DNA of 57,642 nucleotides from JALOTE01 sp031422195 (lineage in GTDB: Bacteria; Pseudomonadota; Alphaproteobacteria; Rhizobiales; Rhizobiaceae): contig JANOPZ010000011.1 in the NCBI GenBank assembly GCA_031422195.1, positions 1-57,642 of the forward strand, in the 5' to 3' direction. The notes under the pieces were generated by a model. That model saw only the letters and a list, made by a program, of their open reading frames with translations. It was not told where the DNA came from and ran no database searches. Positions 9,186-17,948 of the stretch are shown piece by piece. The position numbers and the translations under genes were made by a program. Positions within the stretch are counted from its first letter, which is position 1. The number at the start of each line of letters is the position of its first letter.

Positions 9186-10244
9186 ATGACCCGTCGTAAA
9201 TTATTTTGGTCGCTTGGAGCAATTTTTGCTGCAAGCACGGCATTATTTGCCAGCCGCGCTGTTGCTGGTAACCGTTATTATAACGGGCCGGTCAGCGACC
9301 ATTTTGACGGCACAATTTTTTTCAACCCGGATGGCACGCCGCCCGGCGGATTTGGCGATTTTTTGCGTTGGCAATTTAACGGCCTCAAGCAAAAATGGCC
9401 TGCAGTTTTTCCAAGCCCGTTTCCGAAAGCCAAGCCTATTGAACGCAGCGCTGATGACGCCATGATCGTGACTTATGTCGGACATGCCAGCTTTCTGTTT
9501 CAAATTGGTGGAAAAAACATATTGGCCGACCCTGTTTGGTCGACACGCACATCGCCGGTGTCTTTTGCCGGGCCAAAGCGCGTCAATGAACCCGGTATTG
9601 CCTTTGAGGATTTGCCGCCGATTGATATGATCATCCTGACGCACAACCATTATGACCATATGGACATTGTGACGCTGGAAAAATTGCTGGCCGCTCACAA
9701 TCCTCTCATTATTGCACCGCTTGGTAATGATACAATTATCAAAAAACACATCCCAACCGCGCGCTTTGCTGTGTTAGATTGGGGACAAAACTATAGTGAG
9801 TCATCGGTGACAATCCATTGCGAGCCATGCCACCACTGGTCTGCACGCGGTTCGTCTGACCGTCGGCATGCTTTATGGGCGGCGTTTGTGATCGAAGGTC
9901 CGGCAGGCAAACTGTACCATATTGGCGATACCGGTTTTCATTCTGGCATCAACTACAAAGCTGCGCGTGAAAAGTTTGGCGCTTTCAAGTTGGCAACATT
10001 GCCGATTGGCGCTTATGAACCGCGCTGGTTTATGCAAGGCCAGCACCAGAACCCCGATGAGGCCGTCGCAGGGTTTCAATTGCTGGGCGCAGAGGTGGCG
10101 CTTGGTCATCATTGGGGCACCGTGCAATTGACCGATGAGGCGGTTGAGGCGCCTCGTCTTGCGCTTCATGCTGCCCTCGAAAAAGCGGGAATAAGCCGCG
10201 AGCAGTTTTTGGCTTTGCAAGCAGGCCAAGTGGTTGCTGTCTAG
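9186..10244 (+). CDS. Metallo-beta-lactamase-fold hydrolase, NAPE-PLD-like
   Basis: 352 residues. The N-terminus has TRRKLF followed by a hydrophobic stretch and an Ala-Val-Ala-type cleavage region (about residue 27), which looks like a Tat or lipid-anchored export signal. The metal motif THNHYDHMD lies at residues 152-160, with further ligands in CHHWSAR, GDTGF and the late H in LGHHWG. The YVGHASFLFQIGG and GAYEPRWFM segments resemble the N-acyl-phosphatidylethanolamine phospholipase D group (COG2220). The start at 9186 has GGAAG five bases upstream. The substrate is unknown; a periplasmic phospholipid-type substrate is only a guess. Confidence 0.85.
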   Translation: MTRRKLFWSLGAIFAASTALFASRAVAGNRYYNGPVSDHFDGTIFFNPDGTPPGGFGDFLRWQFNGLKQKWPAVFPSPFPKAKPIERSADDAMIVTYVGHASFLFQIGGKNILADPVWSTRTSPVSFAGPKRVNEPGIAFEDLPPIDMIILTHNHYDHMDIVTLEKLLAAHNPLIIAPLGNDTIIKKHIPTARFAVLDWGQNYSESSVTIHCEPCHHWSARGSSDRRHALWAAFVIEGPAGKLYHIGDTGFHSGINYKAAREKFGAFKLATLPIGAYEPRWFMQGQHQNPDEAVAGFQLLGAEVALGHHWGTVQLTDEAVEAPRLALHAALEKAGISREQFLALQAGQVVAV

Positions 10245-10304
10245 CCGCTACTGGTAATTCAGCCCCACTTGCATCATATGCATTGCAAACACTGGGCTGA
10301 ACCG

Positions 10305-11183
10305 ATGTCCGACCTCATTCCATTTGCCCGTATGAACGGGCTGGGCAACATGATTTTGGTTGCTGACATGCGCGGGCGCGCAGGCAGCATTCTGGCTTCG
10401 GCTGCCATTGCGCTGAACGCCAATCCGCTTACTCGATTTGACCAAATAATGGTAATCCAAAATGCCAAAACTGCTGGAACAGACTATTATATCCGTATTT
10501 TGAATTCAGATGGCAGCGAGGCGCAAGCTTGTGGAAATGGTATGCGCTGTGTGGTGCAGGCCTTAGCTGCGGAAACCGGAAAGCGTGTCTTTACCTTTGA
10601 AACCCGTGCGGGCATTTTGACTGGTATTGAGCACGATAATGGCCTCATTACCATTGATATGGGGCAACCGAAATTTGGCTGGCAGGACATTCCACTTTCT
10701 GAGGAATTCGTCGATACAAGGGTGATCGAACTTGAAATCGGCCCATTTGGCGCACCTATTTTGCATTCGCCTTCGGTTGCTAATATCGGTAACCCGCATG
10801 CGATTTTTTGGGTTGAGCATGATGTGGCACATTATGACTTGGCGCGCTTTGGCCCGATGCTGGAAAATCACCCGTTGTTTCCCGAGCGCGCCAATATTAC
10901 CTTGGCGCAGAACACGGGTGACAATCAATTCACAATCCGCACTTGGGAACGTGGCGCTGGTTTAACCTTGGCCTGTGGCTCTGCTGCTTGCGCCGTTGCT
11001 GTGTGTGCCGCGCGGACGCGGCGGGCAGGACGGAAAGTTTCCATCGTGCCACCCTTTGGCGGCAAATTAGAGGTTGAATGGTTGCCGAACGACCATGTGA
11101 TGATGACGGGCCCGGCAACATGGGAGTTTTCAGGCAGGCTTCATGCTCAAACTGGCGCATTTGAGCGCGAGCTGGTGCTTTAA
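10305..11183 (+). CDS. dapF: Diaminopimelate epimerase
   Basis: 292 residues. It converts LL- to meso-diaminopimelate for lysine and peptidoglycan. Both active-site cysteines are present: Cys76 in ACGNGMRC and Cys224 in ACGSAACA. The N-terminal FARMNGLGN motif fits the family. I start at the ATG at 10305 (MSDLIPFARM); the in-frame ATG at 10269 adds twelve residues without family resemblance. ftsY follows after 67 bases. In many Rhizobiales an mtaB-type methylthiotransferase gene lies between dapF and ftsY; it is absent here. Confidence 0.96.
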   Translation: MSDLIPFARMNGLGNMILVADMRGRAGSILASAAIALNANPLTRFDQIMVIQNAKTAGTDYYIRILNSDGSEAQACGNGMRCVVQALAAETGKRVFTFETRAGILTGIEHDNGLITIDMGQPKFGWQDIPLSEEFVDTRVIELEIGPFGAPILHSPSVANIGNPHAIFWVEHDVAHYDLARFGPMLENHPLFPERANITLAQNTGDNQFTIRTWERGAGLTLACGSAACAVAVCAARTRRAGRKVSIVPPFGGKLEVEWLPNDHVMMTGPATWEFSGRLHAQTGAFERELVL

Positions 11184-11192
11184 GGCTTGTCA

Positions 11193-11212
11193 TTTGCGGT
11201 TTTGACCGCAAA
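11193..11212. repeat. Hairpin between dapF and ftsY
   Basis: Perfect 8-bp stem TTTGCGGT / ACCGCAAA with a four-base loop. No T-run follows on the plus strand, so it is at best a weak terminator or mRNA-stabilising hairpin. Confidence 0.4.
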
Positions 11213-11250
11213 ACAACAACATATTCATTGCAGAAAGCAACCTGACCACA

Positions 11251-12582
11251 ATGGCCTTTGGTTTTATTAAAAAGATGTTTTCCTTTGGTAAAAAGGAAGA
11301 GACGGCGCCGGTTGAACTGCTGGAAGCTGAAGTATTGGCCGTTGAAGCGCTGATCATAACGCCAGTTGTTACACCTGAAATTTTAGCCGCCGAAACAGCA
11401 AAAATTGAGCCGGTTGCTGCGGCCGAAATCGCCACACTTCACGTTGAAGAGCCGGCGTCACGCAAGCCGGTTGAACCCAAAAAGCTTGAACCCAAAAAGC
11501 TTGAACCCACAGTCGAGCAAAAAGCATTTCAGCCAGAACCAATTCAGCCAGAACCCGAGGTTGCCAAAGCGGAGCTGCAAAAGCTGGCTGTTGGCAAAAC
11601 GGTGGAAGCCGTCGTCGCTTTGGTTGCAGCTGCGCCTGCTCCAAAGGCATCTTGGTTTCAGCGCCTGAAATTTGGTCTGTCACGGTCGTCGCGAGAACTC
11701 TCTCATTCGATTACCGGTATTTTTACCAAACGCAAATTGGATGAGGAAACGCTTCAAGATTTGGAAGACGTGCTAATCCGCGCGGACTTAGGATTGGAAA
11801 CGGCCATGCGCATTACCGACACATTGTCGTCGGGCCGCTATGGCAAAGAGGTTTCCGGCGCTGAAGTGCGGGCCATTATGGCCGCCGAAATTGAGAAAGT
11901 TTTGGGGCCGGTTGCCAAGCCCCTGGAACTTGATTTGAGCCACAAGCCGCACGTTGTTCTTGTGGTGGGCGTTAACGGCACCGGCAAAACCACCACGATT
12001 GGCAAACTGGCAGCCAAACTGACCGGCGCGGGTTTGAAAGTCACATTGGCTGCCGGTGACACATTTCGCGCTGCGGCCATTGAACAATTGAAAATTTGGG
12101 GTGAACGAACAAAGTCGACGGTGGTTTCTTCTAAACTCGGTGCCGATGCTGCGGGGCTGGCATTTGACGCCTATGAAAAAGCCAAGGCCGAGGGTGCAGA
12201 TGTTTTAATCATCGATACAGCAGGCCGCTTGCAAAACAAAACCGAATTGATGGATGAGTTGGCAAAAATTGTGCGAGTTCTGGGCCGGATTGACGCTGAT
12301 GCGCCGCACACTGTGCTGCAAACACTTGATGCCACTACTGGCCAGAACGCACTCAACCAAGTTGAGATTTTCCGTAACATCGCCGGAGTTAACGGCCTTG
12401 TTATGACAAAATTAGATGGCACTGCGCGGGGCGGCATATTGGTGGCAATTGCTGCCAAACACAAATTGCCGGTGTATTTTATTGGCGTCGGTGAGCAGGT
12501 CGATGATTTAGAACCATTTTCTGCCCATGAATTTGCAGAAGCCATTGCTGGCGGTAATGTTGAAGAAAGTGCGAAAGCGTGA
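11251..12582 (+). CDS. ftsY: Signal recognition particle receptor FtsY
   Basis: 443 residues. SRP GTPase receptor that docks ribosome-nascent-chain complexes to the inner membrane. The first 140 residues are an acidic, Pro/Glu/Ala-rich A domain beginning with the basic/hydrophobic GFIKKMFSFGKK; the NG domain follows. G motifs: GVNGTGKT (240-247), DTFRAAA, DTAGRLQNK and TKLDGTARGG. The A domain carries short tandem repeats (PKKLE twice, QPEP twice). The yciB start overlaps its stop by four bases. Confidence 0.97.
   Translation: MAFGFIKKMFSFGKKEETAPVELLEAEVLAVEALIITPVVTPEILAAETAKIEPVAAAEIATLHVEEPASRKPVEPKKLEPKKLEPTVEQKAFQPEPIQPEPEVAKAELQKLAVGKTVEAVVALVAAAPAPKASWFQRLKFGLSRSSRELSHSITGIFTKRKLDEETLQDLEDVLIRADLGLETAMRITDTLSSGRYGKEVSGAEVRAIMAAEIEKVLGPVAKPLELDLSHKPHVVLVVGVNGTGKTTTIGKLAAKLTGAGLKVTLAAGDTFRAAAIEQLKIWGERTKSTVVSSKLGADAAGLAFDAYEKAKAEGADVLIIDTAGRLQNKTELMDELAKIVRVLGRIDADAPHTVLQTLDATTGQNALNQVEIFRNIAGVNGLVMTKLDGTARGGILVAIAAKHKLPVYFIGVGEQVDDLEPFSAHEFAEAIAGGNVEESAKA
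11473..11508 (+). repeat. In-frame 15-bp tandem repeat in ftsY A domain
   Basis: Unit GAACCCAAAAAGCTT occurs twice back to back (11473-11487, 11488-11502), followed by a six-base partial copy. It encodes EPKKL-EPKKL-EP in the acidic A domain. Copies are identical at DNA level, which suggests recent duplication. Confidence 0.85.
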
Positions 12583-13214
12583 GTGTTGAAACTAAAAAAG
12601 AAGCCATGAACCCGATTTTGAAGCTGGCGCTGGAACTTGGGCCATTGGTTGTATTTTTCTTTGCCAATGCGCGCGGAGAAAAGTTGGCAACTCAGTTTCC
12701 AGCGCTGGGTGCATTGGGCGGGCCAATTTTTATTGCCACGGCTTTGTTTATGGCCGCAACGGTGATTTCGCTGGTTGTTTCATATGCTATCGCGCGCACA
12801 GTGCCGGTAATGCCATTGGTTTCGGGTGCGGTGGTTGTGGTCTTTGGCGTGCTGACGCTTTATTTGCACGACGATACGTTCATCAAAATGAAGCCGACAA
12901 TTGTTAACACATTGTTTGGGTCAACATTGTTGATAGGGCTCTATTTTGGCCGGTCATTTTTGAAGCTGGTGTTTGATTCAGCGTTTCAGCTTGACGAAGA
13001 CGGTTGGAAAAAACTGACAATCCGCTGGGGGCTGTTCTTTTTTGTGCTGGCGGTTGTGAACGAAGGTGTCTGGCGAAATTTCAGCACAGATTTCTGGGTA
13101 ACCTTCAAAGTCTGGGCTGTAATGCCAATGACACTGCTGTTCACCTTCAGCCAATTGCCGTTGATCATGAAGCATTCGCTCGAAGGCAAAACTGAAACGG
13201 AAGATCAGAACTAA
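12579..13214 (+). CDS. yciB: Inner membrane protein YciB / septation protein A family
   Basis: 211 residues with five or six membrane segments. Family signatures: the N-terminal LALELGPLVVFFFAN, the central IKMKPTIVNTLFG, and the C-terminal half with DEDGWKKLTIRWGLFF and NEGVWRNFSTDFWVTFKVW. YciB (IspZ/Septation protein A) is linked to envelope and septum formation. The start is a GTG overlapping the ftsY stop, so translation is coupled. The last codons and the stop lie in a short tandem repeat. Confidence 0.93.
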   Translation: MSVETKKEAMNPILKLALELGPLVVFFFANARGEKLATQFPALGALGGPIFIATALFMAATVISLVVSYAIARTVPVMPLVSGAVVVVFGVLTLYLHDDTFIKMKPTIVNTLFGSTLLIGLYFGRSFLKLVFDSAFQLDEDGWKKLTIRWGLFFFVLAVVNEGVWRNFSTDFWVTFKVWAVMPMTLLFTFSQLPLIMKHSLEGKTETEDQN

Positions 13215-13245
13215 AGCGAAAGATCAAAACTAAAGCGAAAGACAA
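13199..13245 (+). repeat. 19-bp tandem repeat spanning the yciB stop codon
   Basis: Copy 1 is 13199-13217 (carries the last codons and TAA of yciB), copy 2 is 13218-13236 with two mismatches, and a third copy breaks off after about nine bases. The unit contains AGATC(A/C)-type sequence and CTAAAGC. Not a multiple of three, so the extra copy is not in frame. Confidence 0.8.
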
Positions 13246-13339
13246 GGCGTAATTAAAACATTTTTTGACGCAGAACGGTAGACAGGTGCGACGGCCTGCG
13301 CTACGTCAGCGATGCTCTGGGATCGTAAGAAACCTAGCC

Positions 13340-13530
13340 AACCACGGGAGAGAGCTTTTCGATCGCAAGAAAGAAAGGCCGCCGAAGGGGAAATCGCCCG
13401 AAATCTCTCAGGCAAATGTACCGTGGATTGGAAAGCACTCTGGAAAGTCGGGGTAACCCGCGCCGAAGGTGTAAGTGTCCCTGACAGAGTTCCGGGGGTG
13501 CAAGTCTCTCAGGCTTCAGACAGAGGGGCG
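13340..13530 (+). promoter_or_regulatory. Tandem glycine riboswitch (two aptamers) upstream of gcvT
   Basis: Two glycine aptamers in series. Aptamer I: P1 arms CCACGG (13342-13347) and CCGTGG (13421-13426), core GGGAGAGAG, GCCGCCGAAGGGG and AATCTCTCAGGCAAATG. Aptamer II: P1 arms CTCTG (13438-13442) and CAGAG (13521-13525), core GCGCCGAAGGTGTAAG and AGTCTCTCAGGCTTCAGAC. Such tandem riboswitches sense glycine cooperatively and switch on gcv operons. No convincing intrinsic terminator is visible after aptamer II, so control of translation at the unusual TTG start is plausible but unproven. Confidence 0.96.
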
Positions 13531-13581
13531 CAGAACTGCCTGTGAGGGTAGTTGTGCCAACCCGTGTCTGGAGACGAGCTT

Positions 13582-14688
13582 TTGGCCGATGAAACACAAT
13601 CCATAAAAACGCTTCCGCTTGAACAGTTGCATGTTGCAGCCGGAGCAAAGTTTGGCGCATTTGCTGGCTGGAACATGCCGCTGAGCTACCCGCTTGGCGT
13701 GATGAAAGAGCATTTGCATACCCGGGCCGGCGCTGGCTTATTTGATATTTCCCATATGCAACTGGTGGCCGTTGAAGGCGCAGATACGTCAGAGTTTTTA
13801 GCGCAGGCGCTGCCGCTTGATCCTATTTTAATGGCCGACGGCCAATCCAAATACACGTTTTTGTTGAATGAAAATGCCGGTATCGAAGATGATTTGATTG
13901 CAACACGATTATCTGCGACGCGGTTTATGATTGTTGCCAATGCGTCACGTGCAGTTGAAGATGTGGCAGAGCTTCAAGCCCGCGCGCAAAATTTTGATGT
14001 GAAGGTTACAGCCTTGCCGCGCGTGACTTTGGCGTTGCAAGGGCCATTGGCTGAACAGGCCCTTATTGCTGCAGGCATCACAGTTTTGCCGCATATTTTT
14101 ATGACCGCAAACGAACCAAAGCCAAATTGGTTTCTGACGCGTTCCGGCTATACCGGCGAAGACGGCTTTGAAATTGCCATTCCTTTGGATGAGGCAGAAG
14201 CGTTTGCAACCACACTCGCAGCGCAAGAAAATGTTCAATGGATTGGTCTTGCAGCGCGCGATTCCTTGCGTTTGGAAGCGGGGCTTTGCTTGCATGGCAA
14301 TGATATTGATGCAGCAACCGACCCTGTGTCAGCTGGCCTCATGTGGGCGGTGCCGAAAATCATCCGCACGGATGGGCTGTTTGTCGGCGCAAAAGCGTTG
14401 GCGAAAATCTTGGCTACCGGCTCTCCTTACAAACGTGTCGGCCTCAAGGCCGAAGGCCGCCAACCTGTGCGCGGCGGCGTGTCACTCACAGATGAGGAAG
14501 GCCTAGCGGCAGGCCGTATTACCTCCGGCGGATTTGGCCCAAGCGCAGATGGGCCGGTTGCTATGGGCTATGTGCGTACGGATTTGGCTGTTCTTGGCAC
14601 GCGCGTTTTGGCTGATTTACGCGGCAAACCAACGCCGATGATTGTTTCACAGCTCCCCTTCATTCCCCATACTTATCGCAAAGGCTAA
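13582..14688 (+). CDS. gcvT: Glycine cleavage system aminomethyltransferase (T protein)
   Basis: 368 residues from a TTG start at 13582. It transfers the methylene unit from aminomethyl-lipoyl-GcvH to tetrahydrofolate, releasing ammonia. Seen: the family N-terminus (LKTLPLEQLH-like, GAFAGWNMPLSYP), LFDISHM, RSGYTGEDGFEI and LGLAARDSLRLEAGLCL. The TTG is chosen because GGAG lies eight bases upstream and the protein then begins where relatives do; in-frame GTG (13564) and TTG (13552) are alternatives. It is the first gene after the glycine riboswitch. Confidence 0.94.
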   Translation: MADETQSIKTLPLEQLHVAAGAKFGAFAGWNMPLSYPLGVMKEHLHTRAGAGLFDISHMQLVAVEGADTSEFLAQALPLDPILMADGQSKYTFLLNENAGIEDDLIATRLSATRFMIVANASRAVEDVAELQARAQNFDVKVTALPRVTLALQGPLAEQALIAAGITVLPHIFMTANEPKPNWFLTRSGYTGEDGFEIAIPLDEAEAFATTLAAQENVQWIGLAARDSLRLEAGLCLHGNDIDAATDPVSAGLMWAVPKIIRTDGLFVGAKALAKILATGSPYKRVGLKAEGRQPVRGGVSLTDEEGLAAGRITSGGFGPSADGPVAMGYVRTDLAVLGTRVLADLRGKPTPMIVSQLPFIPHTYRKG

Positions 14689-14695
14689 TCCCCAA

Positions 14696-15058
14696 ATGAT
14701 TTATTATACCGAAGACCATGAATGGATCCGCGTTGAGGGCAATATCGCAACGGTTGGCATCACCGATTATGCGCAATCGCAATTGGGTGATTTGGTATTT
14801 GTTCAATTGCCGGATGTTGGCGCAACCGTGGCCAAAGGTGACGCATCGGTTGTGGTGGAATCAGTGAAAGCCGCCTCCGATGTCTATGTGCCGGTCAATG
14901 GCATCGTAACGGCCATCAATGATGCCGTTGCTGCCAACCCCGAGCTCGTCAATTCCGCCCCGGAAGGTGACGGCTGGCTGTGGCAAATGTCGCTTGCCGA
15001 TATGTCCCAGCTTGACGGGCTGATGGATGCCGCCGCTTACGCCAAACATATTGCTTGA
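14696..15058 (+). CDS. gcvH: Glycine cleavage system H protein
   Basis: 120 residues. Lipoyl carrier shuttling the aminomethyl group among P, T and L proteins. The lipoylation site is Lys58 in VVESVKAASD. The family N-terminus YYTEDHEWI fits the ATG at 14696, seven bases after the gcvT stop; an in-frame ATG at 14642 lies within gcvT and is unlikely. Its ribosome site is weak and lies in the end of gcvT, consistent with coupling. Confidence 0.97.
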   Translation: MIYYTEDHEWIRVEGNIATVGITDYAQSQLGDLVFVQLPDVGATVAKGDASVVVESVKAASDVYVPVNGIVTAINDAVAANPELVNSAPEGDGWLWQMSLADMSQLDGLMDAAAYAKHIA

Positions 15059-15068
15059 GGCAAAACAC

Positions 15069-17873
15069 ATGCAAAATAGTGTACAAAAAATCGTGAATGA
15101 AGCCCCCTTTGAAGCAGCCTTCGAATCGAGGCATATTGGCCCATGGCGCGCTGATCAACGCGCGATGCTGGCGGCCCTTGGCCTGCCAAGCGTTGAAACC
15201 TTGATGAGCCAAACCGTACCGGGCACTATTCGGCTGAGTGGCCTCTTGGATTTGCCGGACGCCGCCAGCGAGGCAGATGCGCTGGCCGAACTTTATGCCA
15301 CTATGAAACAAAACGTCGTTCTCAAGAGCGTGTACGGACAGGGTTATCACGGCGTTCAAGTCCCACCGGTTATCCAGCGTAACTTGTTTGAGAACCCGGC
15401 TTGGTATACGGCCTACACGCCTTATCAGGCTGAGATAAGCCAAGGCCGCTTGGAAATGCTGTTTCATTTCCAGACACTTGTTTCAGAATTGAGCGGCCTT
15501 CCGGTAGCGTCTGCTTCTTTGTTGGATGAGGCAACCGCTGTCGCGGAAGCAGTGGGTATGGCTTATCGCCATTCGCGCGAGAAGCGCACAGGCATTGTCT
15601 TTGCTAGTGATCTGCACCCGCAAACATTGGATGTAGTTTTAACACGCGCGACGCCGATTGGCATGGCTGTCACCTCAGAAATCGGCACAGATACCGCTTG
15701 TTTGGTTCTGCAATGGCCAGATACGCATGGCGTGTTTGGCGATCATGCCGCTCTAATTGCCAAAGCCAAGGCCGCCGGCGCACTAGTGGTTGTGGTGGCT
15801 GATCCGTTGGCGCTGACCGTTCTTGCAGCCCCCTCCACATGGGGCGCAGATATTTGCGTCGGTTCAATGCAGCGTTACGGTGTGCCGATGGGTTTTGGCG
15901 GCCCGCATGCGGCTTATCTTGCGGTCACTGAACCACTCACGCGGTTGATTCCGGGGCGCTTGGTTGGCCAATCGGTTGATGCCAAAGGCAGGCCCGGCTA
16001 CCGGTTGGCGCTGCAAACCCGAGAGCAGCATATCCGCCGCGAGAAGGCGACTTCTAATATTTGCACTGCTCAGGCACTGCTTGCCAACATGGCTGCGGCC
16101 TTTGCCATTTGGCATGGGCCGGAAGGTTTGGCTGCAATTGCAATGCGGGTCCATCGGTTAACGGCTCGATTGGCCGAAGCAGCGGGCGTAAAAGCGCACA
16201 TTTTTGATACCGTAAAAATCAAAGTGGCGTCGTCTACGGCTATCGTCGAAGCCGCGGAAAATGCAGGCTATCTGGTGCGGTTTTTCGATGAAACCCATGT
16301 TTCAGTGACGTTTGATCAAACGTCGACCGAAGCAGATTTGCTGGCAATTGCCTCTATTTTCGGCTTGAAAGTTGCAAGCCAAGCAAAACCACTTCTGCCT
16401 GCCTCACGCGATGCGGCGCGGTTTTTAACGCAGCCGATCTTTCATTCGGCACGGTCAGAAACCGAAATGATGCGGCTCTTGCGCAAACTGTCCGATAAGG
16501 ATTTGGCGCTGGACCGCACCATGATTCCGCTCGGCTCTTGCACCATGAAGCTCAATGCCGCCGCTGAAATGATGCCGGTGTCTTGGCCGGAAACTGCCAA
16601 TATGCACCCATTTGCGCCTGCTCATCAGACCAAGGGCTATCAGGTTCTGATCGATGATGTGGAGCGTTGGCTATGTGCAGTTACCGGTTTTGCAGCGGTA
16701 TCATTGCAGCCCAACGCCGGTAGCCAGGGCGAATATGCCGGGCTGTTAGCCATCCGCCGTTATCACCATTCGCGCGGCGATATATCCCGCACGATTTGCC
16801 TGATCCCTTCATCTGCGCATGGCACAAACCCTGCCAGCGCGCATATGGCAGGTTTTGATGTGGTGGTGACGAAATGCACCGATAATGGCGATATTGATCT
16901 GGTGGATCTTGCAGAAAAAGCCAAATTGCACGCCGATAAATTGGCCGCAGTGATGGTGACCTACCCCTCCACTCATGGTGTGTTTGAGGAAGGCATTTCA
17001 GAAATTTGCCGGATCATCCATGCCCATGGCGGACAGGTTTATTTGGATGGCGCCAATTTGAACGCGATTGTTGCAGTGGCGCGTCCGGGTGACTTTGGGG
17101 CCGATGTTTGCCATATGAATTTGCACAAAACCTTCTGCATTCCCCATGGCGGCGGCGGACCGGGTATTGGCCCAATTGGTGTTGCCGCGCATTTGAAACC
17201 GTTTTTGCCAGGCCATGTGACGTGGGGTACTGGAGAGGCTGTCGCTGCAGCGCCTTATGGGTCAGCGTCAATTTTGCCGATTACATGGATGTATATCCGT
17301 ATGATGGGCGCCTCTGGTTTGAAGCATGCCACAGAAACCGCAATTTTGTCGGCAAATTATATCGCGCATGTTTTAGAGCCGTATTACCCGGTTTTATATA
17401 AGGGCGGCAAAGGCCGCGTGGCCCACGAATGCATCTTGGATACGCGGGTGCTGAAAGACACAGCTGGCATTACCGTTGAAGATATTGCCAAGCGCCTGAT
17501 TGATTATGGCTTTCATGCGCCAACTATGTCGTGGCCGGTGTCTGGCACTTTAATGGTGGAACCAACCGAATCAGAACCAAAGCACGAGCTCGACCGTTTT
17601 TGTGATGCGATGATTGCAATTGCCCATGAAGCTCAAAAAGTGCGTGATGGTGTTTGGCCAGCGGGCGATAATCCGCTCGTCAACGCGCCGCATACGGCTG
17701 CTGATATTTTGAGTGACGATTGGGTGCATCCCTATTCACGCAGCGTTGCGGCCATGCCTGACGGGCGTGCCCCGGACAGCAAGTATTGGCCACCGGTTGC
17801 CCGTATCGATAATGTGCATGGCGACAGAAATCTGGTGTGCTCTTGCCCGCCGATAGAAGCCTTGGCCAGCTAG
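15069..17873 (+). CDS. gcvP: Glycine dehydrogenase (decarboxylating), P protein
   Basis: 934 residues, full-length single-chain P protein rather than the split gcvPA/gcvPB form. It decarboxylates glycine with PLP and passes the aminomethyl group to GcvH. The PLP-binding lysine is about Lys687 in HMNLHKTFCIPHGGGGPG. The N-terminal half shows FIGPWRADQRAML-like and YTPYQAEISQGRLE; the C-terminal half shows LGSCTMKLN and SAHGTNPASA. The last six codons (EALAS and stop) are the first unit of an 18-bp tandem repeat. Confidence 0.97.
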   Translation: MQNSVQKIVNEAPFEAAFESRHIGPWRADQRAMLAALGLPSVETLMSQTVPGTIRLSGLLDLPDAASEADALAELYATMKQNVVLKSVYGQGYHGVQVPPVIQRNLFENPAWYTAYTPYQAEISQGRLEMLFHFQTLVSELSGLPVASASLLDEATAVAEAVGMAYRHSREKRTGIVFASDLHPQTLDVVLTRATPIGMAVTSEIGTDTACLVLQWPDTHGVFGDHAALIAKAKAAGALVVVVADPLALTVLAAPSTWGADICVGSMQRYGVPMGFGGPHAAYLAVTEPLTRLIPGRLVGQSVDAKGRPGYRLALQTREQHIRREKATSNICTAQALLANMAAAFAIWHGPEGLAAIAMRVHRLTARLAEAAGVKAHIFDTVKIKVASSTAIVEAAENAGYLVRFFDETHVSVTFDQTSTEADLLAIASIFGLKVASQAKPLLPASRDAARFLTQPIFHSARSETEMMRLLRKLSDKDLALDRTMIPLGSCTMKLNAAAEMMPVSWPETANMHPFAPAHQTKGYQVLIDDVERWLCAVTGFAAVSLQPNAGSQGEYAGLLAIRRYHHSRGDISRTICLIPSSAHGTNPASAHMAGFDVVVTKCTDNGDIDLVDLAEKAKLHADKLAAVMVTYPSTHGVFEEGISEICRIIHAHGGQVYLDGANLNAIVAVARPGDFGADVCHMNLHKTFCIPHGGGGPGIGPIGVAAHLKPFLPGHVTWGTGEAVAAAPYGSASILPITWMYIRMMGASGLKHATETAILSANYIAHVLEPYYPVLYKGGKGRVAHECILDTRVLKDTAGITVEDIAKRLIDYGFHAPTMSWPVSGTLMVEPTESEPKHELDRFCDAMIAIAHEAQKVRDGVWPAGDNPLVNAPHTAADILSDDWVHPYSRSVAAMPDGRAPDSKYWPPVARIDNVHGDRNLVCSCPPIEALAS

Positions 17874-17906
17874 GAAGCCTTGGCCAGCTAGGAAGCCTTG
17901 GCCAGC
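17856..17906 (+). repeat. 18-bp tandem repeat spanning the gcvP stop codon
   Basis: Unit GAAGCCTTGGCCAGCTAG occurs at 17856-17873 and 17874-17891, with a third copy of 15 bases (17892-17906). The first two copies are identical. Each full unit encodes EALAS plus a stop codon in the gcvP frame, so the gene has two successive in-frame stops. Confidence 0.95.
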
Positions 17907-17920
17907 AAACTTCCAAACGA

Positions 17921-17948
17921 AAACCGGCGGGCCTGTGCCTGCCGGTTT
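17921..17948. terminator. Terminator hairpin shared by gcvP and the sigma gene
   Basis: 12-bp stem AAACCGGCGGGC / GCCTGCCGGTTT with one G-T pair and a four-base loop. It lies between the convergent gcvP and ECF sigma genes and overlaps the sigma stop codon. A short T-run (ATTTTT) follows about ten bases later on the plus strand. Confidence 0.7.
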
